From: Candidatus Zixiibacteriota bacterium
GTDB taxonomy: Bacteria > Zixibacteria > MSB-5A5 > GN15 > FEB-12
Assembly (NCBI GenBank): GCA_034003725.1
Contig: JAVEYB010000001.1
Coordinates: forward strand, 290,416-354,415
Direction of reading: 5' to 3'
Length of the DNA: 64,000 nt
The notes under the pieces are model-generated. The model did not search any database. It saw nothing but the letters and a program-made list of their open reading frames with translations, and was not told where the DNA came from. Position 1 is the stretch's first letter. Every line of letters begins with the position of its first letter. Shown one piece after another: positions 25,962-37,208 of this stretch. Position numbers and translations under genes: made by a program.

Positions 25962-26963
25962 ATGAAGGACAGGTATTCGCACCGCGACCGCATTCAGATG
26001 ATCATCGCCGGCGAGAAGCCGGACCGGTTCGCCGCATCCTTCTGGCGGCATTTCTTCCACATGGAACACCACGCCGAAGGAACCGCCGAAGCTATGGTCG
26101 GTTTCCAGAAGCGCTTCGACTGGGACTTCATCAAGGTGAACCCCCGCGCCGACTATATGGTTCAGGACTGGGGACTCCAGATCAAGTACTCCCGCGACGA
26201 GTACAAAAAACACGACAAGGTCTCTTTTCCCATCCAGAAGCCGGAAGACTGGATAAAAATCAAACCCCTCTCCCCTTCCGCGCCCGCCCTCGCCGAACAC
26301 CTCAAGGTTGTCTCGATTATCCGCAGGGCGATCGGAAAAGAAACCCCGATCCTCATGACCCTGTTCACCCCGCTGTCCTTGGTCGGGCGGTTGGTCCCCA
26401 CCAAACAGCGACTGATCGATCACCTGCGCACCGAACCCGAATTGGTCGAGAGCGCTCTCCGGGCCATTACCCAGACTTATCGCGCGTACGCGTCGGAACT
26501 TCGAAACGCGGGAGCCGACGGGATCTTTTTCGCGACCACCCACTGGGCCTCATACGACAAGCTGACCTGGGACGAGTACCAGCGGTTTGGTGTTCCCTAT
26601 GATCTGAAAGTCCTCGAAGGGACGGAGTCGGGCGCGATTAACCTCCTGCATGTTTGCGCCAGTAACAACTTTCTGCGCGAACTGACCAAATTTGATTACC
26701 GACCGCAGTTGGTCAACTGGGACTCCAGCGACCCGACCAACCCCCCACTGGACAAGGCCTATGACATATGGCCCAGAGCGGCCCTGGTCGGCGGCGTCGA
26801 CCACACCGGATGGCTCTTGCGGTCGAGGCCGGAGGAAATGCCGTTTTTTGTCGATCAGATAAAAAGGACCCATGACCCGGCGCGGGTCATCATCGGACCC
26901 GGATGCGCCGTGGAACCGGAAACCGACATGAATAACCTCCGCGCTATCAGGGAGAGACTCTAA
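25962..26963 (+). CDS. UroD-fold protein with corrinoid-methyltransferase zinc motif
   Basis: This 333-residue protein belongs to the uroporphyrinogen decarboxylase superfamily (TIM barrel). It lacks the MRQAGR segment that defines HemE; the matching region reads FAASFWRHF. Instead it has LLHVCA (His230, Cys232) and IIGPGC (Cys315), which together fit the H-x-C-xn-C zinc site of MtaA/MtbA-like methyltransferases. A methyl-group transfer role is therefore more likely than heme synthesis, but the methyl donor is unknown. The stop overlaps the next start as TAATG. Confidence 0.65.
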   Translation: MKDRYSHRDRIQMIIAGEKPDRFAASFWRHFFHMEHHAEGTAEAMVGFQKRFDWDFIKVNPRADYMVQDWGLQIKYSRDEYKKHDKVSFPIQKPEDWIKIKPLSPSAPALAEHLKVVSIIRRAIGKETPILMTLFTPLSLVGRLVPTKQRLIDHLRTEPELVESALRAITQTYRAYASELRNAGADGIFFATTHWASYDKLTWDEYQRFGVPYDLKVLEGTESGAINLLHVCASNNFLRELTKFDYRPQLVNWDSSDPTNPPLDKAYDIWPRAALVGGVDHTGWLLRSRPEEMPFFVDQIKRTHDPARVIIGPGCAVEPETDMNNLRAIRERL

Positions 26964-27430
26964 TGGACGCCAACCGGAGACAACTGGTAGACAACGTTCG
27001 TATCGCGATTGCCAACGCCTCGACTCGGGATGACATCCTGCGGACGGCAGCGGAATTGATCGACGGGTTCTCCGACGGTTACAACTGGACCGGCTTCTAC
27101 ATGATGCGCGAAGACGGGAAGCTCGAAGTAGGCCCCTATGTCGGCCCTGCCACCGAGCATACCGTGATTGAGCTGAACCGTGGCATCTGCGGAGCGGCCG
27201 CGTCGCAAAAGCAGACCGTCGTGGTCGACAACGTGCTGGACGACCCCCGCTTCCTCGCCTGTTCCATCACCACCCGTTCGGAAATCGTGGTGCCGCTTCT
27301 TGACGGCGATCGGGTCATCGGTGAAATCGACATCGACTCCGACCACCCCAAGTTCTTTAATGGCGAAGACCGCGCCATGCTGGAAGCCGTGGCAGCCGAA
27401 ATCGTCCGCCGGCTCAGAGATTTAGCCTGA
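26963..27430 (+). CDS. msrC: GAF-domain free methionine-(R)-sulfoxide reductase
   Basis: This 155-residue protein is a single GAF domain of the fRMsr (YebR) type, which reduces free methionine-R-sulfoxide in the cytoplasm. NRGICGAAA (Cys76) and LACSITTRSEIVVPL (Cys100) match E. coli Cys94 and Cys118, including the 24-residue spacing; Cys118 is the catalytic residue. The third E. coli cysteine (Cys84) is replaced by His66. The start overlaps the preceding stop as TAATG, so translation is coupled to the UroD-like gene. Confidence 0.82.
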   Translation: MDANRRQLVDNVRIAIANASTRDDILRTAAELIDGFSDGYNWTGFYMMREDGKLEVGPYVGPATEHTVIELNRGICGAAASQKQTVVVDNVLDDPRFLACSITTRSEIVVPLLDGDRVIGEIDIDSDHPKFFNGEDRAMLEAVAAEIVRRLRDLA

Positions 27431-27482
27431 TAACGATACCTGTGACTACAACCAAATGAAGCTGTCGAGCTGAGGAGCGCTG

Positions 27483-27629
27483 ATGTTTCTGGGCGTGTTA
27501 CTGCTGATCCTGGGCGTACTCCTGTTGTTGCGGGAGATGGGACTCATCTACGGGGATATCTGGGACTACGTCTGGCCGATCGCACTGATTGCGCTGGGCG
27601 TTTCCATGATCTTCAAATCGAAAAAGTGA
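27483..27629 (+). CDS. 48-residue two-helix membrane protein (DUF5668-like)
   Basis: This very short gene has an ATG at 27483 behind a GAGG ribosome site and encodes MFLGVLLLILGVLLLLRE, a polar turn (YGDIWDY), and WPIALIALGVSMIF, ending KSKK. The W-P-x-x-L-I-x-x-G start of the second helix is shared with the protein at 9051. The function of such LiaI/DUF5668-like pieces is unknown; in related proteins they are linked to envelope stress. It sits 52 bp after msrC on the same strand. Confidence 0.6.
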   Translation: MFLGVLLLILGVLLLLREMGLIYGDIWDYVWPIALIALGVSMIFKSKK

Positions 27630-27705
27630 CCCCGGCCGCGCCACGCCGCCCGGCCGGCTCCCATTACGTACTGCTGGTTTTGCCCGCACGGTCGATAACT
27701 AGTCT

Positions 27706-28401
27706 ATGCGACTGTACCTGGGCATCCTGGTCATTGCGGGCGTGTTGCTCCCCGCCTCCGCTCCCGGCGCGGGCTGGACCACCGTTGCGGGCGAGGCCCG
27801 CGTGCCGCTCGCCGAGGGATGGCTTATCGTCGGCGACACAACGGAATACCCGCTCGAACTGCTCCACAAGTCCGGGCAGGCGGAATTGCTCGTCTTCAAG
27901 TCCGACATCGAAGCAGTCGAATCGGTCGATAACCAGCAACAGCTTCGAACGGCCGTCGATCGGGTCATCGACAACGTCATCCTGACGCTGCCTGACGCGC
28001 GCCTGCTCACGAACACCGGCTACCACGAAACCTTCCGGACGGGCTTCATCCTCGAATTCCTCTCGACCGATACGATTTCCGACAGCACCCTCCACCACCG
28101 ACTCAAAACAGTCATCTATCGTTTGCCTGACGATAGTCAAATCATGTTTACCCTCTGGGGCAAAGGACTTCGGTCGGGCTGGCATGACATCGAACCCTCG
28201 GTGGTGTTCATGCAGGATGGATTCGGTTTCCTGGGAGAAGCCGAAGACCGCGTATTTGCTGCGGTCAGCCGTCGATACTACTGGCCCGTGCTGGTAATAG
28301 CGCTCGCCGTGCTGGCCACCGTCCTGCTCATACGAAAGGGTCGCCCCGGCGAACAACCCGCCGAAACGACCCCAAAAGCATATTCCCGACACCTGCAGTG
28401 A
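27706..28401 (+). CDS. Exported, C-terminally anchored hypothetical protein
   Basis: This 231-residue protein has a signal peptide (LYLGILVIAGVLLPASA), a periplasmic region of ~165 residues with no recognised fold, and a C-terminal transmembrane helix (YYWPVLVIALAVLATVLLI). A basic tail (RKGRPGEQ) would place the C-terminus in the cytoplasm. It follows the 48-residue protein and converges with the epimerase gene 15 bp away. No function is proposed. Confidence 0.65.
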   Translation: MRLYLGILVIAGVLLPASAPGAGWTTVAGEARVPLAEGWLIVGDTTEYPLELLHKSGQAELLVFKSDIEAVESVDNQQQLRTAVDRVIDNVILTLPDARLLTNTGYHETFRTGFILEFLSTDTISDSTLHHRLKTVIYRLPDDSQIMFTLWGKGLRSGWHDIEPSVVFMQDGFGFLGEAEDRVFAAVSRRYYWPVLVIALAVLATVLLIRKGRPGEQPAETTPKAYSRHLQ

Positions 28402-28416
28402 TCGCCGGTGTCCGGT

Positions 28417-28833
28417 CTATTTCTTCTCTTCCAGCTCGATCAGAACGCCGCCGCCGGCAGACGGATGAACGAAAGCGATCCTGTTTCCCTCAGCGCCGAT
28501 CCGAGGCACCTCATCGATCAACCGGTAACCGGCCCGCTTCAACTCCGCGAGCCGCGCTACGATGTCTTCAACGTAGATGCAGATATGATGCAGTCCTTCG
28601 CCGCGCTTTTCGATATACTTTGCGATCGGACTGTCGGCCGACGTGGCGGCTACCAGCTCAACTCGGCCGCCGGCGTGCTCGCCTCCCACTGAAAACATCG
28701 CCACCCGGACTTTCTGGTCCGCAACCTCGGTTATCATCGATGGCTCGCGGCCCGTGATGACTCGGTATCGTGCCACCGCGTCTTCGAGCGAGGCTACCGC
28801 TATGCCTGCATGTGAAAGTAACGCGTCACTCAT
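28417..28833 (-). CDS. mce: Methylmalonyl-CoA epimerase
   Basis: This 138-residue glyoxalase/VOC-fold protein interconverts (S)- and (R)-methylmalonyl-CoA, linking propionyl-CoA carboxylase to the mutase. SHAGIAV (His8) and GLHHICIYVEDI supply metal-ligand histidines, GRVELVA and VLIELEEK the acidic ligands, and HPSAGGGVLIEL is typical of the family. It is the last gene of the minus-strand propionate operon. Confidence 0.92.
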   Translation of the reverse strand: MSDALLSHAGIAVASLEDAVARYRVITGREPSMITEVADQKVRVAMFSVGGEHAGGRVELVAATSADSPIAKYIEKRGEGLHHICIYVEDIVARLAELKRAGYRLIDEVPRIGAEGNRIAFVHPSAGGGVLIELEEKK

Positions 28834-28836
28834 TGA

Positions 28837-29418
28837 TTACAGCCCTTCCTCGGCCTCCGCCTTCGCCGCCGAATCGGCGGCACGGATAATGCGTTCATAC
28901 TCGACCTGTTGTACTATGCCCGACGCGTTCGATGTGAACGTGGGGCGGATCCAGCGCCCGTTATGGAAGAAAAACGAATACGTGTCGTAGTCCTTCGAGA
29001 TTTTCCCCGTTGGACCCTCGAACACGACCTCCACGTTGACCAGGCAGGTGTCAGCTTTGAAATTGAATTCGAGCAGATCGATGTGATCGATCGAATCGGG
29101 ATTGAAATACTTGATATGATCAAACTCGAGATACTCGTCGAACGTCGCCCGATCATGCAGGTAGGAAAACTCGCTCTCCCACAGCGGCGCTTTATCGTAG
29201 TACTTGAATCGCTCGATTATCTCGTCGACCAGCGCCTGCATCTGCCGTTTGTCCTCGGCTCGTTCGCCCGTGAATTCGCGACGACCCTCCGCCGCCGGCG
29301 TCGACGAATCCGCCGTGGACGTCTCCTGCGGCTCGGAACCGCAGCCAAACATCACAAGGAACAGCATACACGCAGCGAATGCCGTCGGTACGAGTCTACC
29401 TGCTGTCACGGTATTCAC
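28837..29418 (-). CDS. Lipoprotein of unknown function within the propionate operon
   Basis: This 193-residue lipoprotein is proposed to start at GTG 29418, which has a GAGAGGAG ribosome site and overlaps the mutA end. The signal ([17 protein letters not shown]) ends at a Cys, and a Ser/Thr/Glu-rich stretch follows. The folded part has a calculation-like [19 protein letters not shown] strand region and [20 protein letters not shown], reminiscent of small NTF2-like or DUF4878-type envelope proteins. It has no evident link to propionate metabolism, though it lies between mutA and mce. Confidence 0.65.
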   Translation of the reverse strand: MNTVTAGRLVPTAFAACMLFLVMFGCGSEPQETSTADSSTPAAEGRREFTGERAEDKRQMQALVDEIIERFKYYDKAPLWESEFSYLHDRATFDEYLEFDHIKYFNPDSIDHIDLLEFNFKADTCLVNVEVVFEGPTGKISKDYDTYSFFFHNGRWIRPTFTSNASGIVQQVEYERIIRAADSAAKAEAEEGL

Positions 29419-30973
29419 CCCACTCCTCTCTGAAAACATCGGAAATCTCACCCACCGTTGCATAGTGTTCGACTGCCGTCAGGATATGCGGCACGACGTT
29501 CTCCGTTGCGCGGGCGGCCGTGCGCAACCCCTCCAGGGCCGCCCGGACAGCGCCGTTATCACGGCTTGCTTTCAACTTTTGTAGCGCGGCCACCTTCTTT
29601 TGTTCCAGCGCAGGATCGATTTTCAGAATCGAAGGCACAGCCAGATCCGCTTCCTGGAACTTGTTGACGCCGACCACCACCATTTCGTTGTGTTCCAACT
29701 GCTGCTGGTACTCCCATGATACCCTCGCAATTTCATCTTTGTAGTAGCCGGTTTCGATACATTGCACCGAGCCGCCCAGCCGCTCGATCTCGCCCATGAG
29801 CTCCCGTATGGCCTCTTCCATGGCGTCGGTTAGATACTCCACGTAGTACGACCCGGCCAGCGGGTCCACGGTGTCGGCGGTACCCGACTCGTAAGCCAGA
29901 ATCTGCTGCGTCCGCAGCGCGATCTCGACCGACTTCTCGGTCGGCAGCGCCAGCGCCTCGTCGAACGAGTTGGTGTGCAGCGACTGCGTTCCGCCGAGCA
30001 CCGCCGCCAGCGCCTGCACCGCTGTTCGAACGATATTGTTCTCCGGCTGCTGTGCCGTCAGCGTTGATCCGCCCGTCTGCGTATGGAAACGAAGCATCAT
30101 TGACTTCGGATCCTTCGCGCCAAAACGATCTTTGACGATCCCCGCCCAGAGCCTGCGCGCCGCCCGGAACTTGGCGACTTCTTCGAACAGGTTGTTGTGC
30201 GAGGCGAAAAAGAAGGACAGCCGCGGCGCGAAATCGTCGATGTCCAGCCCCGCCTTCAACGCCGCCTCCACGTACGCGATCGCATCCGACAGCGTGAACG
30301 CCACCTCCTGAACTGCCGTACTGCCCGCCTCGCGAATGTGGTAACCGGAAATCGATATCGTGTTGAACTTCGGCAGACGATCTTTCGCGAACGAGAAGAT
30401 GTCCGTGATGAGTCGCATCGACGGCTTCGGCGGATAAATATGCGTCCCGCGCGATATGAATTCCTTCAGAATGTCGTTCTGAATCGTCCCCGTGAGCTTC
30501 TCCGAAGCTACGTTTTGCTTTGTGCCGACCGCGATATACATGCACAACAGGACCGCCGCGGTGGCGTTGATTGTCATTGACGTAGAAACCTTGTCGAGCG
30601 GAATGCCGTCGAACAGCACCTCCATGTCCTCGAGCGAATCAATAGCCACCCCGGTGCGGCCCACCTCCCCGGCCGCCATCGGATGATCCGAGTCGTAGCC
30701 GATCTGCGTGGCAAGATCAAACGCAACCGACAAGCCGGTTTGACCCTTCTCCAGCAGATACTTGAACCGCCGGTTTGTCTCTACCGCTGTGCCGAATCCG
30801 GCATACTGCCGCATCGTCCACAACCGCCCGCGGTACATCGTCGGGTAGACGCCGCGCGTGAACGGGTACTCGCCGGGCGTCCCGAGCTTCGCCGTGTCCA
30901 CCGAATGCGTCGTCTCATCGAGCACCGTCGGAATCGGGATGCCCGAACGCGTGTATTTTCTGGTGTCTGCCAT
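29396..30973 (-). CDS. mcmA: Methylmalonyl-CoA mutase large subunit (no B12 domain)
   Basis: This 525-residue TIM-barrel subunit converts (R)-methylmalonyl-CoA to succinyl-CoA with adenosylcobalamin. MRQYAGF (Tyr57) and [11 protein letters not shown] (Arg175) match Tyr89 and Arg207 of the Propionibacterium enzyme, the residues that recognise the methylmalonyl carboxylate. [13 protein letters not shown] and [20 protein letters not shown] are family signatures. It stops before the cobalamin-binding domain, which must come from the separate subunit at 36687. It lies 1 bp after the biotin carrier gene. Confidence 0.93.
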   Translation of the reverse strand: MADTRKYTRSGIPIPTVLDETTHSVDTAKLGTPGEYPFTRGVYPTMYRGRLWTMRQYAGFGTAVETNRRFKYLLEKGQTGLSVAFDLATQIGYDSDHPMAAGEVGRTGVAIDSLEDMEVLFDGIPLDKVSTSMTINATAAVLLCMYIAVGTKQNVASEKLTGTIQNDILKEFISRGTHIYPPKPSMRLITDIFSFAKDRLPKFNTISISGYHIREAGSTAVQEVAFTLSDAIAYVEAALKAGLDIDDFAPRLSFFFASHNNLFEEVAKFRAARRLWAGIVKDRFGAKDPKSMMLRFHTQTGGSTLTAQQPENNIVRTAVQALAAVLGGTQSLHTNSFDEALALPTEKSVEIALRTQQILAYESGTADTVDPLAGSYYVEYLTDAMEEAIRELMGEIERLGGSVQCIETGYYKDEIARVSWEYQQQLEHNEMVVVGVNKFQEADLAVPSILKIDPALEQKKVAALQKLKASRDNGAVRAALEGLRTAARATENVVPHILTAVEHYATVGEISDVFREEWGEYRDSR

Positions 30974-31485
30974 TTACTCAAACTCTACGAGTTGTTCACC
31001 CTTTTCGACCGACTGGCCCTTCCGCGCGTGAATCGCTTTCACCGTGCCGTCGGTTCTGGCTTTGAGGATGTTTTCCATTTTCATTGCTTCTATGACTACG
31101 AGGGGCTGGTGGCGTTTCACCGTATCGCCCACGACAACCTTCACATCGACCACCAGGCCCGGCATCGGCGCGCTCAGCACGGACTCCCGCGCACCGCCCG
31201 CCGCCTTGCCTGCCCGCTTGCGCAACTGCGCAAGGTTGTAGTCTTCGATGCGAAGCGGGATATCCGTGCCCTGCAGGAATACGATACGGTCCGTATCGTT
31301 CCCGTTGAACCGAATATCCACCTCGTGGGACTCACCGTCGATCAGCAGCAGCGAGCGACCGCGTTGCATATCCTCGTGGTCCACCTCCACCGCGCGACCA
31401 TTCACGGTCAGGTGATACCGCTCGGAGCGGTACTCGACATGGATGTCGTACTCCCTGTCGTCTATCGTTACGGTGTAACGCGCCA

Positions 31486-31486
<1 letters not shown>
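30974..31486 (-). CDS. Biotin carboxyl carrier protein of propionyl-CoA carboxylase
   Basis: This 170-residue protein has an N-terminal ~85-residue beta domain, seen also in archaeal and bacterial acyl-CoA carboxylase carriers, and a C-terminal biotinyl domain with LSAPMPGLVVDV and EAMKMEN (Lys136 biotinylated). The ATG at 31486 overlaps the biotin carboxylase stop (TGATG). A 54-bp upstream extension falls in that gene and was dropped. Confidence 0.9.
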
Positions 31487-33012
<1,526 letters not shown>

Positions 33013-33038
33013 GCCCTGCCCGATCTCCTGCGTCCTCG

Positions 33039-34589
33039 TTACAACGGGATATTCCCGTGCTTCTTCGGCGGGTTGGAGTCTTTCTTGGTCTCGAGCATCT
33101 CGAACGCCCGGATCAGCCGGGGACGAGTCGTCTTCGGCTCGATAACATCATCGATATACCCACGCGCCGCGGCTTCGAAGGGATTGGCGAACCGCTCGGA
33201 GTACTCGTCCGTCTTCTTCTTCAACTCGGCGTCGGGATCGTCGGCTTCCGATATCTCCCGCTTGAAAATGATCTCCGCCGCCCCTTTGGCCCCCATAACG
33301 GCGATTTCCGCCGTCGGCCACGCATAATTCATGTCGCCGCGAACGTGCTTCGAGTTCATGACGTCGTACGCCCCGCCGTACGCCTTGCGCGTGATGACCG
33401 TCACCTTGGGAACGGTCGCTTCACAATACGCATACAGCAGCTTCGCGCCGTGCTTGATGATACCGCCGTGCTCCTGGTCCGTGCCGGGAAGAAACCCCGG
33501 GACGTCCTCGAATGTGAGGATCGGGATATTAAAACAGTCGCAGAACCGGATGAACCGCGCACCCTTCAGCGACGAGTTGATATCAAGCACTCCGGCCAGC
33601 ACGGCCGGCTGGTTCGCTATGATTCCGATCGACCGCCCCCCCAGTCGCGCGAATCCCACCACGATATTCTGTGCGTAGTCCTCGTGCACTTCAAAAAATG
33701 ACCCGACGTCGACAACATGCCGGATAACCTCTTTGATGTCGTACGGCTGATTCGGGTTCTCCGGAACGATGTGGTTGAGCGCCTTGTCCTCCCGATCGAG
33801 CGGATCATCGGTCTCCTGCACCGGCGGGTCCTCGAGATTGTTCTGCGGAACGTAGCTCAGCAGCTTCTTGAGCCGTGTGATCGCATCGGCCTCGTTCTCG
33901 CACGCAAAATGCGCCACCCCGGACTTGCTGGCATGCGTCAGTGCGCCGCCGAGTTCTTCCGATGTCACTTGTTCGTGCGTTACGGTTTTGACCACGTTCG
34001 GACCCGTGACGAACATGTACGATGTCCCCTTGGTCATCAGCACGAAATCCGTGATGGCCGGCGAGTAAACAGCCCCGCCCGCGCACGGACCGAGGACAAC
34101 CGATATCTGGGGAACTACTCCCGACGCCAGTGTATTGAGCAGAAAGATGTCGGCATAGCCGCCCAGCGACACGACCCCCTCCTGGATCCGCGCTCCCCCG
34201 GAGTCGTTCAGTCCGATAATCGGCGCCCCCACCTTTATCGCCATCTTCATGATCTTGCAGATCTTCTCCGCGTGTGCCTCGGAAAGCGAGCCCCCGAACA
34301 CGGTGAAATCCTGAGAGAAGATATAAACCATGCGGCCGTTCACCCGGCCGCAGCCCGTCACCACACCGTCCCCGAGTATTTTCTGTTTGTCCAGCCCGAA
34401 CGCCGTCGAACGATGGGTGACAAACATGTCAAACTCTTCGAACGAGTTCGCGTCGCACAACAGCTCGATCCGCTCTCGGGCCGTCAGCTTGCCCTTCTCG
34501 TGCTGCGCGTCGATCCGCTTCTGTCCGCCGCCGAGCCGTGCCTCGGCGCGCATCGATTCGAGCTTGTTCAGTTTGTCTTCAAGCGACAC
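33039..34589 (-). CDS. pccB: Propionyl-CoA carboxylase beta (carboxyltransferase) subunit
   Basis: This 516-residue carboxyltransferase transfers CO2 from biotin to an acyl-Co[38 protein letters not shown], and [24 protein letters not shown] are standard signatures of PccB/AccD5/MmdA. With the biotin carboxylase and carrier it completes the enzyme. A sodium-pumping decarboxylase role would need membrane subunits that are not seen here. The epimerase and mutase genes downstream favour propionyl-CoA. Confidence 0.92.
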   Translation of the reverse strand: MSLEDKLNKLESMRAEARLGGGQKRIDAQHEKGKLTARERIELLCDANSFEEFDMFVTHRSTAFGLDKQKILGDGVVTGCGRVNGRMVYIFSQDFTVFGGSLSEAHAEKICKIMKMAIKVGAPIIGLNDSGGARIQEGVVSLGGYADIFLLNTLASGVVPQISVVLGPCAGGAVYSPAITDFVLMTKGTSYMFVTGPNVVKTVTHEQVTSEELGGALTHASKSGVAHFACENEADAITRLKKLLSYVPQNNLEDPPVQETDDPLDREDKALNHIVPENPNQPYDIKEVIRHVVDVGSFFEVHEDYAQNIVVGFARLGGRSIGIIANQPAVLAGVLDINSSLKGARFIRFCDCFNIPILTFEDVPGFLPGTDQEHGGIIKHGAKLLYAYCEATVPKVTVITRKAYGGAYDVMNSKHVRGDMNYAWPTAEIAVMGAKGAAEIIFKREISEADDPDAELKKKTDEYSERFANPFEAAARGYIDDVIEPKTTRPRLIRAFEMLETKKDSNPPKKHGNIPL

Positions 34590-34607
34590 GAGTTCACTCC
34601 GGCTGAA

Positions 34608-35465
34608 TTATTCCTGCTCCATGACAAGTTCCACCGGCGTCACGGAGTACCCGCGGACGGAGCGCTGGATCGTGCCGAATGGAACCGATGGATCGTGATC
34701 GAACGCCACCATGATGTTCTCACGGACAAGTCTCTCGAGCAGCGACCTCTTGACCTCCATCGTCCGGAGCGGATCGATGTCGGTCGCGGGCACGTAGGCG
34801 ACAGGGATGTGATGCTGCGACGGAAACATGTCGGCGTAGTAAAACACCTTCTGCCCCCTGGATTCGATTTCAAGGCCAAAATGCCCCTCGGTGTGCCCGC
34901 CGGTATGCACGGCCCGAATACCGGGAAACAACTCGCAGTCGGGCTCGATCAACTCAAGACGGCCGGAGTCGCGAAGCGCGAAATACCGCTCCGGGACGTA
35001 AACCGCCGACGTGCGTTCGTTGGGATGTGTGGCCGTCTCCCACTCGCGCCGGCTCACGATATAGGTCGCGTTCGGATACCGCGGAACGAGACGCCCGTTC
35101 ACCTGCTGCACTGCGCCGGCCGCGTGGTCCGTATGCAGGTGCGTGAGAATGACATAATCGATCAGGGATTCACTTGTCCCCATGTCCTCGAACTGGAAGG
35201 CGAGATCGGACCCCTCGGCCGCGTCTATTCCGTAAATCTTCACCTCTCTCTCAGAGAGCGTATCGCCGAACCCGGCATCGAACAGGAACGTCTTCCCGTG
35301 CGCCGACAACACGAACAGGTTGGTCACCATCTCGATCCGGTTGCGCTCGTCCGCGGGTACGAGACGCTGCCACAGCGTCTTGGGAACGACACCGAACATA
35401 ACTCCGCCGTCGAGCCTGAATCGTCGCTCGACGACGGAGAATATGTGAAAGTCACCAAAGTACAT
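34608..35465 (-). CDS. MBL-fold metallo-hydrolase
   Basis: This 285-residue metallo-beta-lactamase-fold hydrolase has the dinuclear metal motif THLHTDHAAGA, HTGGHTEGH, FYYADMFPS and AFDHD in the expected order. The ATG at 35465 is preferred over one at 35480. It lies between the carboxyltransferase and acyl-CoA dehydrogenase genes, so a thioesterase or lactonase role on a CoA-linked intermediate is conceivable, but the family is too broad to assign. Confidence 0.78.
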   Translation of the reverse strand: MYFGDFHIFSVVERRFRLDGGVMFGVVPKTLWQRLVPADERNRIEMVTNLFVLSAHGKTFLFDAGFGDTLSEREVKIYGIDAAEGSDLAFQFEDMGTSESLIDYVILTHLHTDHAAGAVQQVNGRLVPRYPNATYIVSRREWETATHPNERTSAVYVPERYFALRDSGRLELIEPDCELFPGIRAVHTGGHTEGHFGLEIESRGQKVFYYADMFPSQHHIPVAYVPATDIDPLRTMEVKRSLLERLVRENIMVAFDHDPSVPFGTIQRSVRGYSVTPVELVMEQE

Positions 35466-35504
35466 ACGATGCGTCGGCACGGCGGCCGTGCGGCCGCCAC
35501 GAAG

Positions 35505-36647
35505 TCATCGCCCGATCACGTTTCCGGCGATCACGAGCCGCTGAACCTCCGAGGTCCCCTCGTAAATCTCCAGCACGCGCTGGTCGCGGTACAACTTCTC
35601 GATCTGAGTAAACTCGCCGATGAATCCGTAGCCGCCGTGAATCTGCATGGCGCGGTCGACACAGAAGTTGGCGACCTCCGACGCGAACAGCTTGGCCATC
35701 GATGCTTCCAGGCCGAACTTTTCGCCGGCGTCCTGCAGCTGCACGGCCTTGTACGTCAGGCTGCGCGCCGCCTCGAGCCGCGTCGCCATATCCGCAATCA
35801 TCCACTGGATAGCCTGCAGCTTCGCGATCGGCTGCCCAAACGCCTGGCGCTTCTTCGCATACGCCACCGACTCGTCGAGCGCCCGCTGCGCGATACCCAC
35901 GCCCTGTGCGGCGACGCCGATTCGCGCCGAGTCCAGCGTCTGCATTGCATACCGGAAGCCCTTGCCGACCTCCCCGAGCAGATTCGCTTTCGGCGTCTTC
36001 ACGTCCTTGAGAACGATCCCGCCCGTCGTCGCGGCGCGCATCCCCATCTTGTTTCTCAGGGTGCGGGCGTTCCAGCCCGGCTGGTTGGTGTCCACCAGCA
36101 TCGCCGACAACTTCGGCTGTCCCTCTATCTTGCAGAACAACACGCCCAGCTCGGCAACGTCGCCGTGCATGATAAAAATCTTCTCGCCGTTGACGACGTA
36201 GTTGTCGCCGTTCTCTACTGCAACCGTCTTCTGGTTGGCCGCATCCGAGCCGGCCTCCGGTTCGGTCAGCACAAACGCCGGAATTACCTCGCCGCTCGCG
36301 CACTTCGGCACCCACTTCTTCTTCTGCTCATCGCTTGCGAAGTGCACGATCGGGTAGGTCGCCAGCTCGGCGACCGCACACAAAAGTCCGATCGCGGCGT
36401 CGTGATAACACAATTCCTCGATAAGCGTTATGTATTCGAGCTTCGACTTGCCCCGGCCGCCCAACTCCTTCGGCATGGCATATCCGATAAACCCGGCGTC
36501 GCCGATCTTCTTGTAAAGATCGCGCGGGAACTTGCGCGGCTCCGGCATTTCGTCAAGCTGGCGCGAAACCGGATACATGTGTTTCTCGGCGAAAGCCTTG
36601 ACTTCGTCGCGGACGGCCTGCTGCCGCGGGTCGATGTTGCGTGACAT
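35505..36647 (-). CDS. Acyl-CoA dehydrogenase
   Basis: This 380-residue flavoprotein oxidises a short or branched acyl-CoA to the 2-enoyl-CoA. FVLTEPEAGSDAANQKT is the flavin/substrate loop, QIHGGYGFIGEF and the LEIYEGTSEVQRLVI motif are family signatures; Glu in YEGTSE is the usual catalytic base of butyryl/glutaryl-type enzymes. Its place behind a B12-binding subunit and an isobutyryl-CoA-mutase-like subunit suggests a C4 substrate (butyryl- or isobutyryl-CoA). Confidence 0.9.
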   Translation of the reverse strand: MSRNIDPRQQAVRDEVKAFAEKHMYPVSRQLDEMPEPRKFPRDLYKKIGDAGFIGYAMPKELGGRGKSKLEYITLIEELCYHDAAIGLLCAVAELATYPIVHFASDEQKKKWVPKCASGEVIPAFVLTEPEAGSDAANQKTVAVENGDNYVVNGEKIFIMHGDVAELGVLFCKIEGQPKLSAMLVDTNQPGWNARTLRNKMGMRAATTGGIVLKDVKTPKANLLGEVGKGFRYAMQTLDSARIGVAAQGVGIAQRALDESVAYAKKRQAFGQPIAKLQAIQWMIADMATRLEAARSLTYKAVQLQDAGEKFGLEASMAKLFASEVANFCVDRAMQIHGGYGFIGEFTQIEKLYRDQRVLEIYEGTSEVQRLVIAGNVIGR

Positions 36648-36686
36648 GTGACTCCTCCAGGAAAGGTGACCTATACACCACTCACA

Positions 36687-37106
36687 TTACATGATCTTCT
36701 CGTCGGATTTCCGTTGCGCGATTGCGTTCTTGAGAAACTCGATCGCCGCTTCTGTGGGCGCGCCCGGCGTGAACACGCGGGAGACTCCCATCTTCTCGAG
36801 TTCCTGCTTGTCGTCCTCGGGAATGATGCCACCCCCGAACAGAATGATGTCGGCGGCGTCTTTCTTCTTCATCTCATCGAGTATCGCCGGGAACAGCGTC
36901 ATGTGCGCTCCCGACAGAATCGACGCGCCGATCGCGTCCACGTCCTCTTCAATGGCGGCCTGCACGATCATCTGCGGGGTCTGGCGAAGACCCGTGTAGA
37001 TGACTTCAAACCCGGCGTCGCGAAACGCCGCGGCGATGACCTTTATCCCCCGGTCGTGACCGTCGAGACCGGGCTTTGCCAACAGTACTCTGATTCTTTT
37101 GTCCAT
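36687..37106 (-). CDS. Cobalamin-binding small subunit of an acyl-CoA mutase
   Basis: This 139-residue B12-binding domain has DGHDRG (Asp15-x-His17-x2-Gly20; His17 would be the lower cobalt ligand), ASILSGAHM and FGGGIIPEDD. It matches IcmB and the C-terminal domain of McmA in size and motifs. Both large subunits in this operon (29396 and 37209) lack such a domain, and only this one is in the window, so it may serve both. Confidence 0.92.
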   Translation of the reverse strand: MDKRIRVLLAKPGLDGHDRGIKVIAAAFRDAGFEVIYTGLRQTPQMIVQAAIEEDVDAIGASILSGAHMTLFPAILDEMKKKDAADIILFGGGIIPEDDKQELEKMGVSRVFTPGAPTEAAIEFLKNAIAQRKSDEKIM

Positions 37107-37208
37107 TGCATCCGTCCATCTGTCACATGACCCGGCATGTGATCGTTGGCTCGTATTCTCCAGCTCTCCGTGACGTGCCGACGTCCCGAAGATACATCAT
37201 CGACTCGC

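Noticed and set aside
28837-29463. Longer start for the operon lipoprotein (codon 1 at 29463).
   Set aside because: The extra residues ([15 protein letters not shown]) break the signal peptide layout, and the GTG at 29418 has the better ribosome site.
33717-36644. Very long open plus-strand frame (975 codons) opposite pccB, MBL and acyl-CoA dehydrogenase genes.
   Set aside because: It is antisense to three well-supported genes, is rich in His, Arg and Leu as expected from mirror codons at high GC, and has no recognisable domain.
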